From a virus: DNA of 57,044 bases. The notes below the pieces were generated by a model, which saw only the letters and a list, made by a program, of their open reading frames with translations, did not search any database and had not been told where the DNA came from. Every line of letters begins with the position of its first letter. Position 1 is the stretch's first letter. Below, one piece after another: positions 6,791-12,016 of this stretch. The position numbers and the translations under genes were made by a program. The stretch spans positions 1 through 57,044 of IMG/VR virus record IMGVR_UViG_3300009132_000008. One strand, 5' to 3'.

Positions 6791-6991
6791 ATGAACGAAA
6801 CGGTAAAAATTCTAGTATCCAGAGATGGGTTAAGTCGAAAAGAAGCAGTAGAGCAAGTTGTTAATTTTTTTAATAATATGCAAGCTGATATAACTGACGG
6901 AGGAGACCCATGGGAATGGGAAAACGACTTCGTTCAAGAATTCGGGCTTGAGCCTGATTACTTTGAAGATTTCCTCTTTAGATTAGCGTAA
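6791..6991 (+). CDS. Small acidic protein, 66 aa
   Basis: Last gene of the P8 unit. The sequence SRDGLSRKEAVEQVVNF is followed by an acidic, Trp-containing stretch (GGDPWEWENDF) and an EFGLEPDYFEDFL tail. The pattern recurs in phage small proteins but no function is known. Its stop codon lies at the edge of R-element 6. Confidence 0.7.
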   Translation: MNETVKILVSRDGLSRKEAVEQVVNFFNNMQADITDGGDPWEWENDFVQEFGLEPDYFEDFLFRLA

Positions 6992-7062
6992 ACCCTTGAT
7001 GGCCAGCCACTTATGTGGCCGGCAGCAGAGCGCGTAACTGCTTGATTGTGAAGGGCTTGCAG
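6986..7062. repeat. R-element copy 6
   Basis: The left arm is GCGTAAACCCTTGATGGCC to AGCCACTTATG. The core GGCCGGCAGCAG is degenerate. The right arm is CGTAACTGCTTGATTGTGAAG to GGCTTGC. This is the most diverged copy on the plus-strand side. Confidence 0.7.
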
Positions 7063-7085
7063 ATTCATTTTTTTTTATTTTTTTG

Positions 7086-7114
7086 TTGCATTATCGATAG
7101 AATAGAGCTATTGT
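7086..7114 (+). promoter_or_regulatory. Early promoter P9, leaderless type
   Basis: TTGCAT, 17-bp spacer, TATTGT, then GTTTTT and the ATG at 7121. Confidence 0.8.
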
Positions 7115-7120
7115 GTTTTT

Positions 7121-7429
7121 ATGACTACTAAAGGTAAAACCCAAACCAACTTGAATCCCGATCAATTAGCTGAGATTATCAGTAAAGTTGTCGATCAAGT
7201 TACAGCCTCTAACGCCAAGCCTTCTAAAAACAAGGCTCCTAAAGAAGACGACTTCCTTGAGCAAGCTATAGTGTTTGTGAATCTGATACTCGGTCAAGGA
7301 TATCACATTCGACATCATCAAGGAAAACATGACTTTCAAGAATCCGTAAGATCAACCAAAAGAAATGTAGTGAAGATTATGTCTCAATACGGATATTCTA
7401 AAGAAGATATTTTGGAAAAGTTGTCATAG
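7121..7429 (+). CDS. Small phage protein, 102 aa
   Basis: Single-gene unit between promoter P9 and the terminator at 7442. An N-terminal helical segment is followed by a Lys/Ala/Pro-rich linker (about residues 33-45), then a basic, His-containing domain (GYHIRHHQGKHDF, about 62-74) that could contact nucleic acid. No family is recognised. Confidence 0.75.
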   Translation: MTTKGKTQTNLNPDQLAEIISKVVDQVTASNAKPSKNKAPKEDDFLEQAIVFVNLILGQGYHIRHHQGKHDFQESVRSTKRNVVKIMSQYGYSKEDILEKLS

Positions 7430-7441
7430 TATTAAAGTTAA

Positions 7442-7472
7442 GCCCCTTTACCCTTAGGAAAGGTAAGGGGGC
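7442..7472 (+). terminator. Rho-independent terminator
   Basis: The stem GCCCCTTTACC pairs with GGTAAGGGGGC around the same CTTAGGAAA loop as the terminator at 3397. The T-tract is short and interrupted (TTCTCTTT). Confidence 0.85.
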
Positions 7473-7476
7473 TTCT

Positions 7477-7545
7477 CTTTGATAATCAACGACTTGCAAG
7501 TCTGGCCGCCGGCCAGCCTAAGTGCTTAAGCAGCAACGACTTAAG
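7477..7545. repeat. R-element copy 7
   Basis: TTTGATAATCAACGACTTGCAAG, the core GGCCGCCGGCC and the right hairpin CCTAAGTGCTTAAG to CGACTTAAG. The left arm is shortened where the terminator abuts it. Confidence 0.75.
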
Positions 7546-7569
7546 AGGTTAAAAAAGTTATTTTTTTTC

Positions 7570-7598
7570 TTGAAAGGTGGGTTTAACTGTGTTAGGTT
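7570..7598 (+). promoter_or_regulatory. Early promoter P10, leaderless type
   Basis: TTGAAA, 17-bp spacer, TAGGTT (weak), then GTTTGT and the ATG at 7605. Confidence 0.7.
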
Positions 7599-7604
7599 GT
7601 TTGT

Positions 7605-7784
7605 ATGATAACAGTAAGAAAGAATCCAAATTTTCCTCAATTTATTCAAGTTTTATCTTTTGGCAAATTATTCCAAGAGATACAAGGTAAAGCAAAAGCT
7701 TTGCGAATAGCAAAGAAGCAAGCTAAAGAGCTAGACCTTAATCAAATCGAATTTTTGGGGAAATTAGTTGACATTAACAAGTAA
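7605..7784 (+). CDS. Small basic helical protein, 59 aa
   Basis: Read directly from the sequence: ATG at 7605, TAA at 7782-7784, 6 nt after promoter P10. It starts MITVRKNPNFPQFIQVLSFG; the middle is Lys/Ala-rich and helical (GKAKALRIAKKQAKEL). No domain is recognised. Confidence 0.7.
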   Translation: MITVRKNPNFPQFIQVLSFGKLFQEIQGKAKALRIAKKQAKELDLNQIEFLGKLVDINK

Positions 7785-7802
7785 AACCATATTATCAAAA
7801 TC

Positions 7803-8009
7803 ATGAAACATTCAGAAAGCGGAATTAGGAAAGTAATCAAACAATTGAACAAATGTCCCGAAGTCAAAGAGATAAAGCAACTCACAAGAGGACATAAGAT
7901 CATTTTGCATTCAGGAGAGGAGAGAGTTACTCATTTCTGTGCAAAAGCGTTCCATCCTTTGAGAAGATGGTTAAAGCAAAGAACTTCCTTAAAAAACTTG
8001 AGATTTTAA
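7803..8009 (+). CDS. Small basic protein with HicA-like pattern, 68 aa
   Basis: The layout, an N-terminal helix then two beta-like strands ending in HKIILHSGEERVTHF and a basic tail (FHPLRRWLKQ, about residues 51-60), recalls HicA-type double-stranded-RNA-binding folds with one histidine in the strand. No antitoxin partner lies nearby, so a toxin role is not supported. It may be a nucleic-acid-binding early protein. Confidence 0.6.
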   Translation: MKHSESGIRKVIKQLNKCPEVKEIKQLTRGHKIILHSGEERVTHFCAKAFHPLRRWLKQRTSLKNLRF

Positions 8010-8019
8010 TTTTTTTTTC

Positions 8020-8048
8020 TTGCAATTATAATCAACCTTTGCTACTTT
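8020..8048 (+). promoter_or_regulatory. Early promoter P11, leaderless type
   Basis: TTGCAA, 17-bp spacer, TACTTT, then ATATAT and the ATG at 8055. Confidence 0.8.
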
Positions 8049-8054
8049 ATATAT

Positions 8055-8237
8055 ATGAACAACTTAGAAGCACTTCACGACAGAATAAACGAACTTCAGC
8101 AAATCATCGATCTTGAATCTGATGATGCAAACGAAGGTTGCATTCGTTCTCGTCAATTAGTAATTAACGCCCAAATGGAAATCGATAGCATTAAAGATTC
8201 CATTGATCAACTCGCAATCGCAAACTGCTTAGTATAA
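8055..8237 (+). CDS. Small helical protein, 60 aa
   Basis: First gene of the P11 unit. Predicted as two antiparallel helices (heptad-like leucine/isoleucine pattern), acidic, no known family. The stop overlaps the next start (TAATG). Confidence 0.7.
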   Translation: MNNLEALHDRINELQQIIDLESDDANEGCIRSRQLVINAQMEIDSIKDSIDQLAIANCLV

Positions 8238-8365
8238 TGTCAGACAACAATACAGAATTAGATGGACACGAACTTCTCTCATATCTTATGTGGAGATTTA
8301 ACATGACTCGCCAAGAAGCTCTTAACAGCATGAAAAGAGCAGGGCATAACACGGAGAACTTATAA
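8237..8365 (+). CDS. Small protein, 42 aa
   Basis: ATG at 8237 overlaps the previous TAA; it ends with TAA at 8363-8365, two bases before the next ATG. It contains ELLSYLMWRFNMTRQEALNS, a short helix-turn-helix-like pair, but it is too small to assign. Supported by perfect packing between neighbours. Confidence 0.6.
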   Translation: MSDNNTELDGHELLSYLMWRFNMTRQEALNSMKRAGHNTENL

Positions 8366-8367
8366 TC

Positions 8368-8604
8368 ATGGAAACTTATAACGGATGGAAAAATCACGCA
8401 ACCTGGAATGTCGCCCTTTGGATAGGTGGTGACGAAGGTCTTTACAACTTCGCTAAAGACTGCAATTCTTACGAAGTTTTTCGAGACTCTCTTCGCGAAG
8501 TGTCGGGAGATAGTGCAATCGGGCACGAAACCCCCGACGGAGTATCTTGGAAAGATTCCGCTCTTGATATTCCCGCACTTGACGAACTCATATCAGATTT
8601 GTAA
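8368..8604 (+). CDS. Conserved small phage protein (YNGWKNxATWNVALW family), 78 aa
   Basis: The N-terminal motif YNGWKNHATWNVALWIGGD (about residues 4-22) is one I recognise from a widespread family of small phage proteins of unknown function. The C-terminal half is acidic. It is the last gene of the P11 unit, followed by about 95 bases without features and R-element 8. Confidence 0.8.
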   Translation: METYNGWKNHATWNVALWIGGDEGLYNFAKDCNSYEVFRDSLREVSGDSAIGHETPDGVSWKDSALDIPALDELISDL

Positions 8605-8700
8605 TCTATCAAATACTGAAACAAATAGAAGCCAAATAGAAGCAAATATTATTATTTAAAAAAATTTTTCACCATATAGCCTCGTCAATCACCCGCATCA

Positions 8701-8779
8701 GTAAGTCATTGATTATCAAGCACTTACGGATCGGGCCGCCGCCGGCCTAAGTGCTTGATTAACAGCGACTTGCGTTACG
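8701..8779. repeat. R-element copy 8
   Basis: The left hairpin is GTAAGTCATTGATTATCAAG to CACTTAC. The core is GGGCCGCCGCCGGCC. The right arm is TAAGTGCTTGATTAACAGCG to ACTTGCG. It lies between the plus-strand block and the convergent minus-strand block. Confidence 0.85.
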
Positions 8780-8814
8780 AGAATTCCTGATAAAAAAAGA
8801 GTGCTAAACTGCAC

Positions 8815-8842
8815 AAAGCTATTAAGATCATAGCTTTTTTTT
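8815..8842 (+). terminator. Rho-independent terminator between convergent blocks
   Basis: Stem AAAGCTAT (8815-8822) with ATAGCTTT (8830-8837), loop TAAGATC, then T-run. A small GTGC-TAAACT-GCAC hairpin precedes it. It would stop plus-strand transcription before the minus-strand genes. Confidence 0.75.
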
Positions 8843-8886
8843 CTTTATTTTAAAAAGGATAAGGATTTTCTCTCTTTCTGTTAAAT

Positions 8887-9126
8887 TCATGACTTATTTG
8901 ATTTTACAGCTTCGTTTAAAACTTGATCAACTTTTTTTTCAATTTCTTTCATCCAATCTGCGAGATTGGAGCAATGTATTTTAGCCCATTGATCATCCTC
9001 GATTTTTTCTTCAGATATTTTTCTGATGCAACCTGCTTTTCTTTTTATATCTGAAAGAGCGAAAGCGAGAGAGCAACCCTCGGATTGAAAAGAAGGAATG
9101 TTATCTAGTATTTGTTTTGCGTCCAT
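8887..9126 (-). CDS. Small helical protein, 79 aa
   Basis: Second gene of a minus-strand pair, starting 11 nt after the 47-aa gene. It is Lys/Glu-rich with heptad-like spacing and two Cys (about residues 18 and 33). No family is recognised. No terminator is seen on its own strand. Confidence 0.7.
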   Translation of the reverse strand: MDAKQILDNIPSFQSEGCSLAFALSDIKRKAGCIRKISEEKIEDDQWAKIHCSNLADWMKEIEKKVDQVLNEAVKSNKS

Positions 9127-9137
9127 ATTTTAAGAAT

Positions 9138-9281
9138 TTATCCTCTAGCTAGCTTTTTGAGTTGCTCTTGCACATGCTGAAGATGCAGAACTCGGATGGA
9201 GCGGAGCGACTCCTTGCGTGAACGATTGACCTTGTCTTGCCAAAAGGCGAGGTCTTTGAGAAGTTGTTCTTTTGTTTTCAT
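9138..9281 (-). CDS. Small basic protein, 47 aa
   Basis: Read from the sequence: ATG at 9281-9279, TAA at 9140-9138, 7 nt after a leaderless-type promoter. It starts MKTKEQLLKDLAFWQDKVNR and continues as a charged amphipathic helix. Longer open frames across this stretch on both strands are shadows. Function unknown. Confidence 0.65.
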   Translation of the reverse strand: MKTKEQLLKDLAFWQDKVNRSRKESLRSIRVLHLQHVQEQLKKLARG

Positions 9282-9288
9282 ATATATA

Positions 9289-9317
9289 TTTATAAACTAT
9301 TATTTGAGAGATTACAA
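9289..9317 (-). promoter_or_regulatory. Early promoter P12, leaderless type
   Basis: On the minus strand: TTGTAA, 17-bp spacer, TATAAA, then 7 nt to the ATG at 9281. Confidence 0.75.
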
Positions 9318-9334
9318 GGAAAAAGTGAATTATT

Positions 9335-9526
9335 TTAAGCAACCCACTCGACAAGCTCAAACTTGCGAGGTAAGCCAAACTTTGCAAGATCTTTATTGAG
9401 ATCTTCGATGGATGCGTGATGTTCGCATTTCATCATTACATTTCTGTCGATGACTTCACCTGTTTTCCTGTCGATTATATTGACTTTGGCGATGAAGCCG
9501 TTAACTTTTTTATTATCTTTGATCAT
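9335..9526 (-). CDS. Small phage protein, 63 aa
   Basis: Single-gene unit 6 nt after promoter P13. An N-terminal beta-like stretch (GFIAKVNIIDRKTGEVIDRN, residues 10-29) with Cys34/His36/His37 is followed by a helix and strand. It resembles small phage proteins carrying a 'D..TGE..' hairpin, but no function is known. Confidence 0.7.
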   Translation of the reverse strand: MIKDNKKVNGFIAKVNIIDRKTGEVIDRNVMMKCEHHASIEDLNKDLAKFGLPRKFELVEWVA

Positions 9527-9532
9527 ATATAT

Positions 9533-9561
9533 AAATTAGCATAAGGAATTGAAAAACGCAA
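9533..9561 (-). promoter_or_regulatory. Early promoter P13, leaderless type
   Basis: On the minus strand: TTGCGT, 17-bp spacer, TAATTT, then ATATAT and the ATG at 9526. The upstream 14 bases match those of P14. Confidence 0.8.
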
Positions 9562-9573
9562 ATTTTTTCTCAA

Positions 9574-9822
9574 TTATTTTTCCCATATTTGGTTTATGTA
9601 GTAAGTGTAATCTTCTTTGAAAACTAAGTGAGACTGCAATTCACGAACACGCTTTGCAACTTGTCTTCTTACTTCATGCTTGTCTTTAGCTTGAAAAGTC
9701 AAAACATGGTTTGTGCTTTCCATTAGAATTTTCGTGTTTGTTTCCGTATTGAAAAATGGCAAGTGTTTTCCTCCGATAGAGTAAGCGTGAATGTTTGCAG
9801 TGAATGTTTTGTTCTTTATCAT
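9574..9822 (-). CDS. Small phage protein, 82 aa
   Basis: I shortened the frame to the ATG at 9822, because promoter P14 lies inside the longer version. It is a mixed alpha/beta protein (NKTFTANIHAYSIGGKHLPF, then a basic helix RRQVAKRVREL at about residues 53-63). Single-gene unit. No domain is recognised. Confidence 0.7.
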   Translation of the reverse strand: MIKNKTFTANIHAYSIGGKHLPFFNTETNTKILMESTNHVLTFQAKDKHEVRRQVAKRVRELQSHLVFKEDYTYYINQIWEK

Positions 9823-9830
9823 ATATATAC

Positions 9831-9859
9831 AAAGTAAACTAGTTTTTAACAAAAGTCAA
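9831..9859 (-). promoter_or_regulatory. Early promoter P14, leaderless type
   Basis: On the minus strand: TTGACT, 17-bp spacer, TACTTT, then 8 nt to the ATG at 9822. Confidence 0.8.
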
Positions 9860-9890
9860 ATTTTTTCTCAATTATTTCGCAATTATTTTT

Positions 9891-9927
9891 TTGCACAATC
9901 CTATTCGCCCATAGTCGAATTGTGCAA
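9891..9927. repeat. Inverted repeat in a 336-bp gene-free stretch
   Basis: TTGCACAAT (9891-9899) and ATTGTGCAA (9919-9927) form a perfect 9-bp inverted repeat with a further TTCG/CGAA pairing inside. No T-tract follows on either strand, so it fits an operator or structural element better than a terminator. The gene-free stretch 9823-10158 also holds promoter P14, the 9946 motif, R-element 9 and the 10048-10161 repeats. Confidence 0.6.
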
Positions 9928-9945
9928 CTTTTAAGTAGCCTTAAG

Positions 9946-9963
9946 TTGGCACGATTATTGTAC
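9946..9963 (+). repeat. 18-bp motif, copy 1 (TTGGCAYGRTTATTGTAC)
   Basis: TTGGCACGATTATTGTAC here recurs at 11022-11039 with two substitutions. Each copy lies 9-10 bases before an R-element and close to the direct-repeat arrays. It resembles a sigma-54 -24/-12 site except that the -12 GC is GT, so function is open. Confidence 0.5.
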
Positions 9964-9972
9964 GCCCTCCTT

Positions 9973-10045
9973 GTAAGTCGTTGAATACCAAGCACTTACA
10001 GCGCCGGCAGCCGCCGGCGTAAATGCTTGATTAACAAGTACTTAC
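9973..10045. repeat. R-element copy 9
   Basis: The left hairpin is TGTAAGTCGTTGAATACCAAGC to ACTTACA. The core is GCGCCGGCAGCCGCCGGC. The right hairpin is GTAAATGCTTGATTAACAAG to TACTTAC. Confidence 0.85.
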
Positions 10046-10047
10046 GA

Positions 10048-10161
10048 GGCGTTTATTAACTATACTTTTTCTTCACGAATTATATATATAGTAGAAAGAG
10101 AACTTTTATATATTGTAAACATAAACTTTTATATATTGTAAAAATTATTTTTTATATATTA
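10048..10161. repeat. Iteron-like unit and AT-rich 23-bp direct repeats
   Basis: GGCGTTTATTAACTATACT (10048-10066) is a diverged copy of the 24-bp unit repeated at 10923-11013. A 23-bp unit beginning AACTTTTATATATTGTAAA is repeated at 10101 and 10124 with a degenerate third copy to 10161. The stretch is extremely AT-rich. This could be an origin or operator array. It runs up to the stop of the 10159 gene. Confidence 0.6.
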
Positions 10162-10341
10162 TTTAAAGAATGGATGGAGACGAACATCACGAAGACGGAT
10201 GCCGTGAACGATATTGGTTCTATACTTGCGAACATTTGCACAAGCTCCCCAAGTTGGATGGTTAACGGGATCTTCCGTGAGTTGGTAGATTTTGTTGCAA
10301 CGAGTGACGACAACATCGCCTTTTTTGAATTTTGTTTTCAT
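10159..10341 (-). CDS. Small basic protein, 60 aa
   Basis: Second gene of a minus-strand pair. An AAAGGA ribosome binding site stands 13 nt before its ATG, unlike the leaderless first genes. The protein starts MKTKFKKGDVVVTRCNKIYQ, a small SH3-like beta-barrel pattern, and ends in a basic tail (RLRDVRLHPFFK). It may bind nucleic acid or protein. Not assigned. Confidence 0.7.
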   Translation of the reverse strand: MKTKFKKGDVVVTRCNKIYQLTEDPVNHPTWGACANVRKYRTNIVHGIRLRDVRLHPFFK

Positions 10342-10358
10342 CTTATTTATTCCTTTCG

Positions 10359-10547
10359 TTAGGAGTTTTTGAGTTCAGCAAGCTGAGACTCGATCTTTTT
10401 AAGCTCGGGCAGAGCGAGCATTTCAATTGCCATTTCAACATTGGCACGGGTTGCAGGAGTTGCGTCTTCACGCATCTTTGCAATGGCGTTATGGATTCCC
10501 TCGATCCGAGATTCGAGGATTTCTTTTCTTGTATCAATCATTTGCAT
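10359..10547 (-). CDS. Small helical protein, 62 aa
   Basis: First gene of the pair. Promoter P15 places the transcript start at the ATG at 10547, which decides the start over the in-frame ATG two codons on. It is an all-helical, coiled-coil-like protein (MQMIDTRKEILESRIEGIHN onward, ending AELKNS). Function unknown. Confidence 0.7.
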   Translation of the reverse strand: MQMIDTRKEILESRIEGIHNAIAKMREDATPATRANVEMAIEMLALPELKKIESQLAELKNS

Positions 10548-10553
10548 ATTATA

Positions 10554-10582
10554 AAACTAAACTATTTTTTGTGGAATTGCAA
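10554..10582 (-). promoter_or_regulatory. Early promoter P15, leaderless type
   Basis: On the minus strand: TTGCAA, 17-bp spacer, TAGTTT, then TATAAT and the ATG at 10547. Confidence 0.75.
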
Positions 10583-10607
10583 GCAAAAGTTATTCACAAT
10601 CGCCATT

Positions 10608-10841
10608 TTATTTTAGTAAATTCAAAAGATCGTGAACGCATGGTTCGGTGATCTTGCCATCGACTTTCATTGCATCGATGATTTCTTGGTTTGTAACATT
10701 CTTGGAAGTTTCGACTATCTGATCCCAAGTCCAAACATTATTTCCAACATCTTCCCAAAGGGAAATGCCCGACTTTTCGTCGCGTGAAAATTCAAGAAGT
10801 CCATTGACTCCTATAACATGATTAATCTTAATTTTATCCAT
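10608..10841 (-). CDS. Small acidic protein, 77 aa
   Basis: Single-gene unit 6 nt after promoter P16. The N-terminus is beta-like (KINHVIGVNGLLEFSRDEKSG), then a Trp-containing helix and an acidic helix. No family is recognised. Confidence 0.7.
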   Translation of the reverse strand: MDKIKINHVIGVNGLLEFSRDEKSGISLWEDVGNNVWTWDQIVETSKNVTNQEIIDAMKVDGKITEPCVHDLLNLLK

Positions 10842-10847
10842 ACCTAA

Positions 10848-10876
10848 AAGGTAGCAAAGAAATGTCTTTATTGCAA
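10848..10876 (-). promoter_or_regulatory. Early promoter P16, leaderless type
   Basis: On the minus strand: TTGCAA, 17-bp spacer, TACCTT, then TTAGGT and the ATG at 10841. CTTTTTTC precedes the -35 box. Confidence 0.8.
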
Positions 10877-10922
10877 GAAAAAAGCGATTAAGTTATTCGC
10901 AATTATTTTATATATAAAAGTA

Positions 10923-11013
10923 CGGCGTTTACTAACTATACATTTCCGGCGTTTACTAACTATACATTTCCGGCGTTTACTAACTATACATTTCCGGCGT
11001 TTACTAACTATAC
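10923..11013. repeat. Four tandem 24-bp repeats
   Basis: CGGCGTTTACTAACTATACA plus TTTC is repeated at 10923, 10947 and 10971 exactly, with a fourth copy from 10995 that diverges after TATAC. A fifth, diverged copy lies at 10048. There are no spacers, so it is not a CRISPR. The form is typical of iterons or tandem operators. Confidence 0.85.
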
Positions 11014-11021
11014 TTCTCAGA

Positions 11022-11039
11022 TTGGCATGGTTATTGTAC
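11022..11039 (+). repeat. 18-bp motif, copy 2
   Basis: TTGGCATGGTTATTGTAC; see the copy at 9946. It lies 8 bases after the tandem array and 9 before R-element 10. Confidence 0.5.
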
Positions 11040-11048
11040 TTGCGTTTT

Positions 11049-11123
11049 GTAAGTAGTTGATAGCCAGGCACTTACAGAGCCGGCGGCCCGCCGCCTAAGT
11101 GCTTAAGCACCAAGGCTTTAGGC
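11049..11123. repeat. R-element copy 10
   Basis: The left hairpin is TGTAAGTAGTTGATAGCCAGGC to ACTTACA. The core is GAGCCGGCGGCCCGCC. The right arm is GCCTAAGTGCTTAAGCACC to GGCTTTAGGC. Confidence 0.8.
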
Positions 11124-11140
11124 GATTGATTTTGGCTATA

Positions 11141-11203
11141 TTAGAACATCTCGTTGAATAGGTAAACAAAAAGAGAGCATAAGCCAATTGCTAAAACTTC
11201 CAT
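11141..11203 (-). CDS. Membrane micropeptide, 20 aa
   Basis: ATG at 11203-11201, TAA at 11143-11141; the product is MEVLAIGLCSLFVYLFNEMF, one hydrophobic segment. It starts 4 nt after the stop of the 52-aa gene, so coupled translation is plausible. As with all such short frames, chance cannot be excluded. Confidence 0.4.
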   Translation of the reverse strand: MEVLAIGLCSLFVYLFNEMF

Positions 11204-11207
11204 TTTA

Positions 11208-11366
11208 TTAACCTTTTGTTGCGGGGAATAGACCATAGCGACGGGTTCCGTCGTTGCGTAAGAGGCGAGAACGCAAGAGGCGTTCCGCGTCTTTTTTGTG
11301 CAACGCAATTGATTCGACTTGCCAAACGGCTCCCGCTTGGTTGAGAATAGATTTTAAGATAAACAT
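11208..11366 (-). CDS. Small basic protein, 52 aa
   Basis: ATG at 11366, TAA at 11210-11208. A GAAAGGAAAAATC stretch directly before the ATG is a good ribosome binding site. The product starts MFILKSILNQAGAVWQVESI, continues with a basic segment (LLRSRLLRNDGTRRYG) and is GC-richer than its surroundings. Second gene of the P17 unit. No family is recognised. Confidence 0.7.
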   Translation of the reverse strand: MFILKSILNQAGAVWQVESIALHKKDAERLLRSRLLRNDGTRRYGLFPATKG

Positions 11367-11388
11367 GATTTTTCCTTTCGTTGTGTTG

Positions 11389-11604
11389 TTATCGTGAAAA
11401 GTAAACCTTGACTTGCTCGGCGGTTGCCTTGCTAAGGTCAGAAATGTAAACTTCCGACTCGAACAAGTGATCTTGATTGTGGTGCTTTATAGTAGCAACC
11501 CTAAGACCACCTTCGATGCGATCAAGTGAGACGAGTCTCACGGCTTTATTGTTGGCTTTGGAGTGGTAGATCCCTCCGACTTTTAAACCTTTTTCAATCT
11601 TCAT
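11389..11604 (-). CDS. Small beta-rich protein, 71 aa
   Basis: First gene of the P17 unit. The pattern GLKVGGIYHSKANNKAVRLV (residues 5-24), then LRVATIKHHNQDHLFESEVY, suggests a small SH3-like barrel. Function unknown. Confidence 0.75.
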   Translation of the reverse strand: MKIEKGLKVGGIYHSKANNKAVRLVSLDRIEGGLRVATIKHHNQDHLFESEVYISDLSKATAEQVKVYFSR

Positions 11605-11610
11605 ATTATT

Positions 11611-11639
11611 ATACTAAAGCTGTTTTAAGATAATTGCAA
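11611..11639 (-). promoter_or_regulatory. Early promoter P17, leaderless type
   Basis: On the minus strand: TTGCAA, 17-bp spacer, TAGTAT, then AATAAT and the ATG at 11604. Confidence 0.8.
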
Positions 11640-11659
11640 ACTTTTTTTTTTACTTTTTT

Positions 11660-11848
11660 TCAGTCCCATTGGGAATGAAAACCGAAGTCGATATCTTCGC
11701 CTTCGTTGCGAAAGTCAAGAAGAGCAACCTTGTCTTGCAGGTCGCCAATCTCGTTGCGAATCGCAACCCTATCGGCAGGAGTAAGGTCGCAATCCTCGAG
11801 GGTTTCGCGAAGGATTGAGATTTCTTTGAGCATTTCGGACTTGTTCAT
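11660..11848 (-). CDS. Small acidic helical protein, 62 aa
   Basis: Outermost minus-strand gene, divergent from phoH. It is a charged coiled-coil-like helix (SEMLKEISILRETLEDCD, then VAIRNEIGDLQDKVALLDF) with an acidic tail. Its promoter sits 39 nt upstream, the only early gene of the set with a true leader. Function unknown. Confidence 0.7.
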   Translation of the reverse strand: MNKSEMLKEISILRETLEDCDLTPADRVAIRNEIGDLQDKVALLDFRNEGEDIDFGFHSQWD

Positions 11849-11887
11849 GATTTTTTAAGTTAGGTTATCGTTTTTGGTTATAGATAT

Positions 11888-11916
11888 AAGGTAGACTAGA
11901 ATCTCAGGAATTGCAA
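11888..11916 (-). promoter_or_regulatory. Early promoter P18, with leader
   Basis: On the minus strand: TTGCAA, 17-bp spacer, TACCTT. The ATG at 11848 is 39 nt downstream, so this transcript would have a leader of about 30 nt. It is the exception to the leaderless rule. Confidence 0.7.
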
Positions 11917-11945
11917 ACTTTTTTTCATCTTTTTTTTTAGGCAAG

Positions 11946-12016
11946 ACCCTCCCCCGTTTTTTGAATTTTTAAAAAACGGAGTTGCTCGCCAGCGGCGGGG
12001 GGGTGGTTTTTCTCAA
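11946..12016. other. GC-tract hairpin cluster in the divergent region
   Basis: CCGTTTTTT (11955-11963) pairs with AAAAAACGG (11971-11979). Outside it, ACCCTCCCCCG faces a run of seven G and TGGT ending at 12006, followed by five T. It lies between the divergent early and packaging blocks. It could be a terminator for read-through or a boundary element. The G7 run stands out in this AT-rich genome. Confidence 0.5.

Noticed and set aside
7803-8009. HicA toxin of a HicAB pair.
   Set aside because: The fold pattern is similar but no HicB-like partner is adjacent and the gene sits in a phage early operon.
9145-9387. 80-aa minus-strand frame overlapping two small genes.
   Set aside because: It crosses promoter P12 and overlaps two better supported frames on the same strand.
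9946-9963. Functional sigma-54 promoter.
   Set aside because: The -12 GC is replaced by GT and no activator gene or downstream plus-strand gene is visible. Kept only as a repeated motif.
10923-11013. CRISPR array.
   Set aside because: The repeats are directly adjacent with no spacers and no cas genes are near.
10868-11071. Minus-strand frame of 67 aa with repeated IVSKRRKC.
   Set aside because: It is the translation of the 24-bp tandem repeats; the period is a multiple of three, which keeps the frame open. It has no promoter or start signal.
44-11123. R-elements as integron attC sites with gene cassettes.
   Set aside because: The architecture is cassette-like, but the R' and R'' boxes (GTTRRRY / RYYYAAC) are missing, several cassettes hold more than one gene, and no integron integrase is present in the window.
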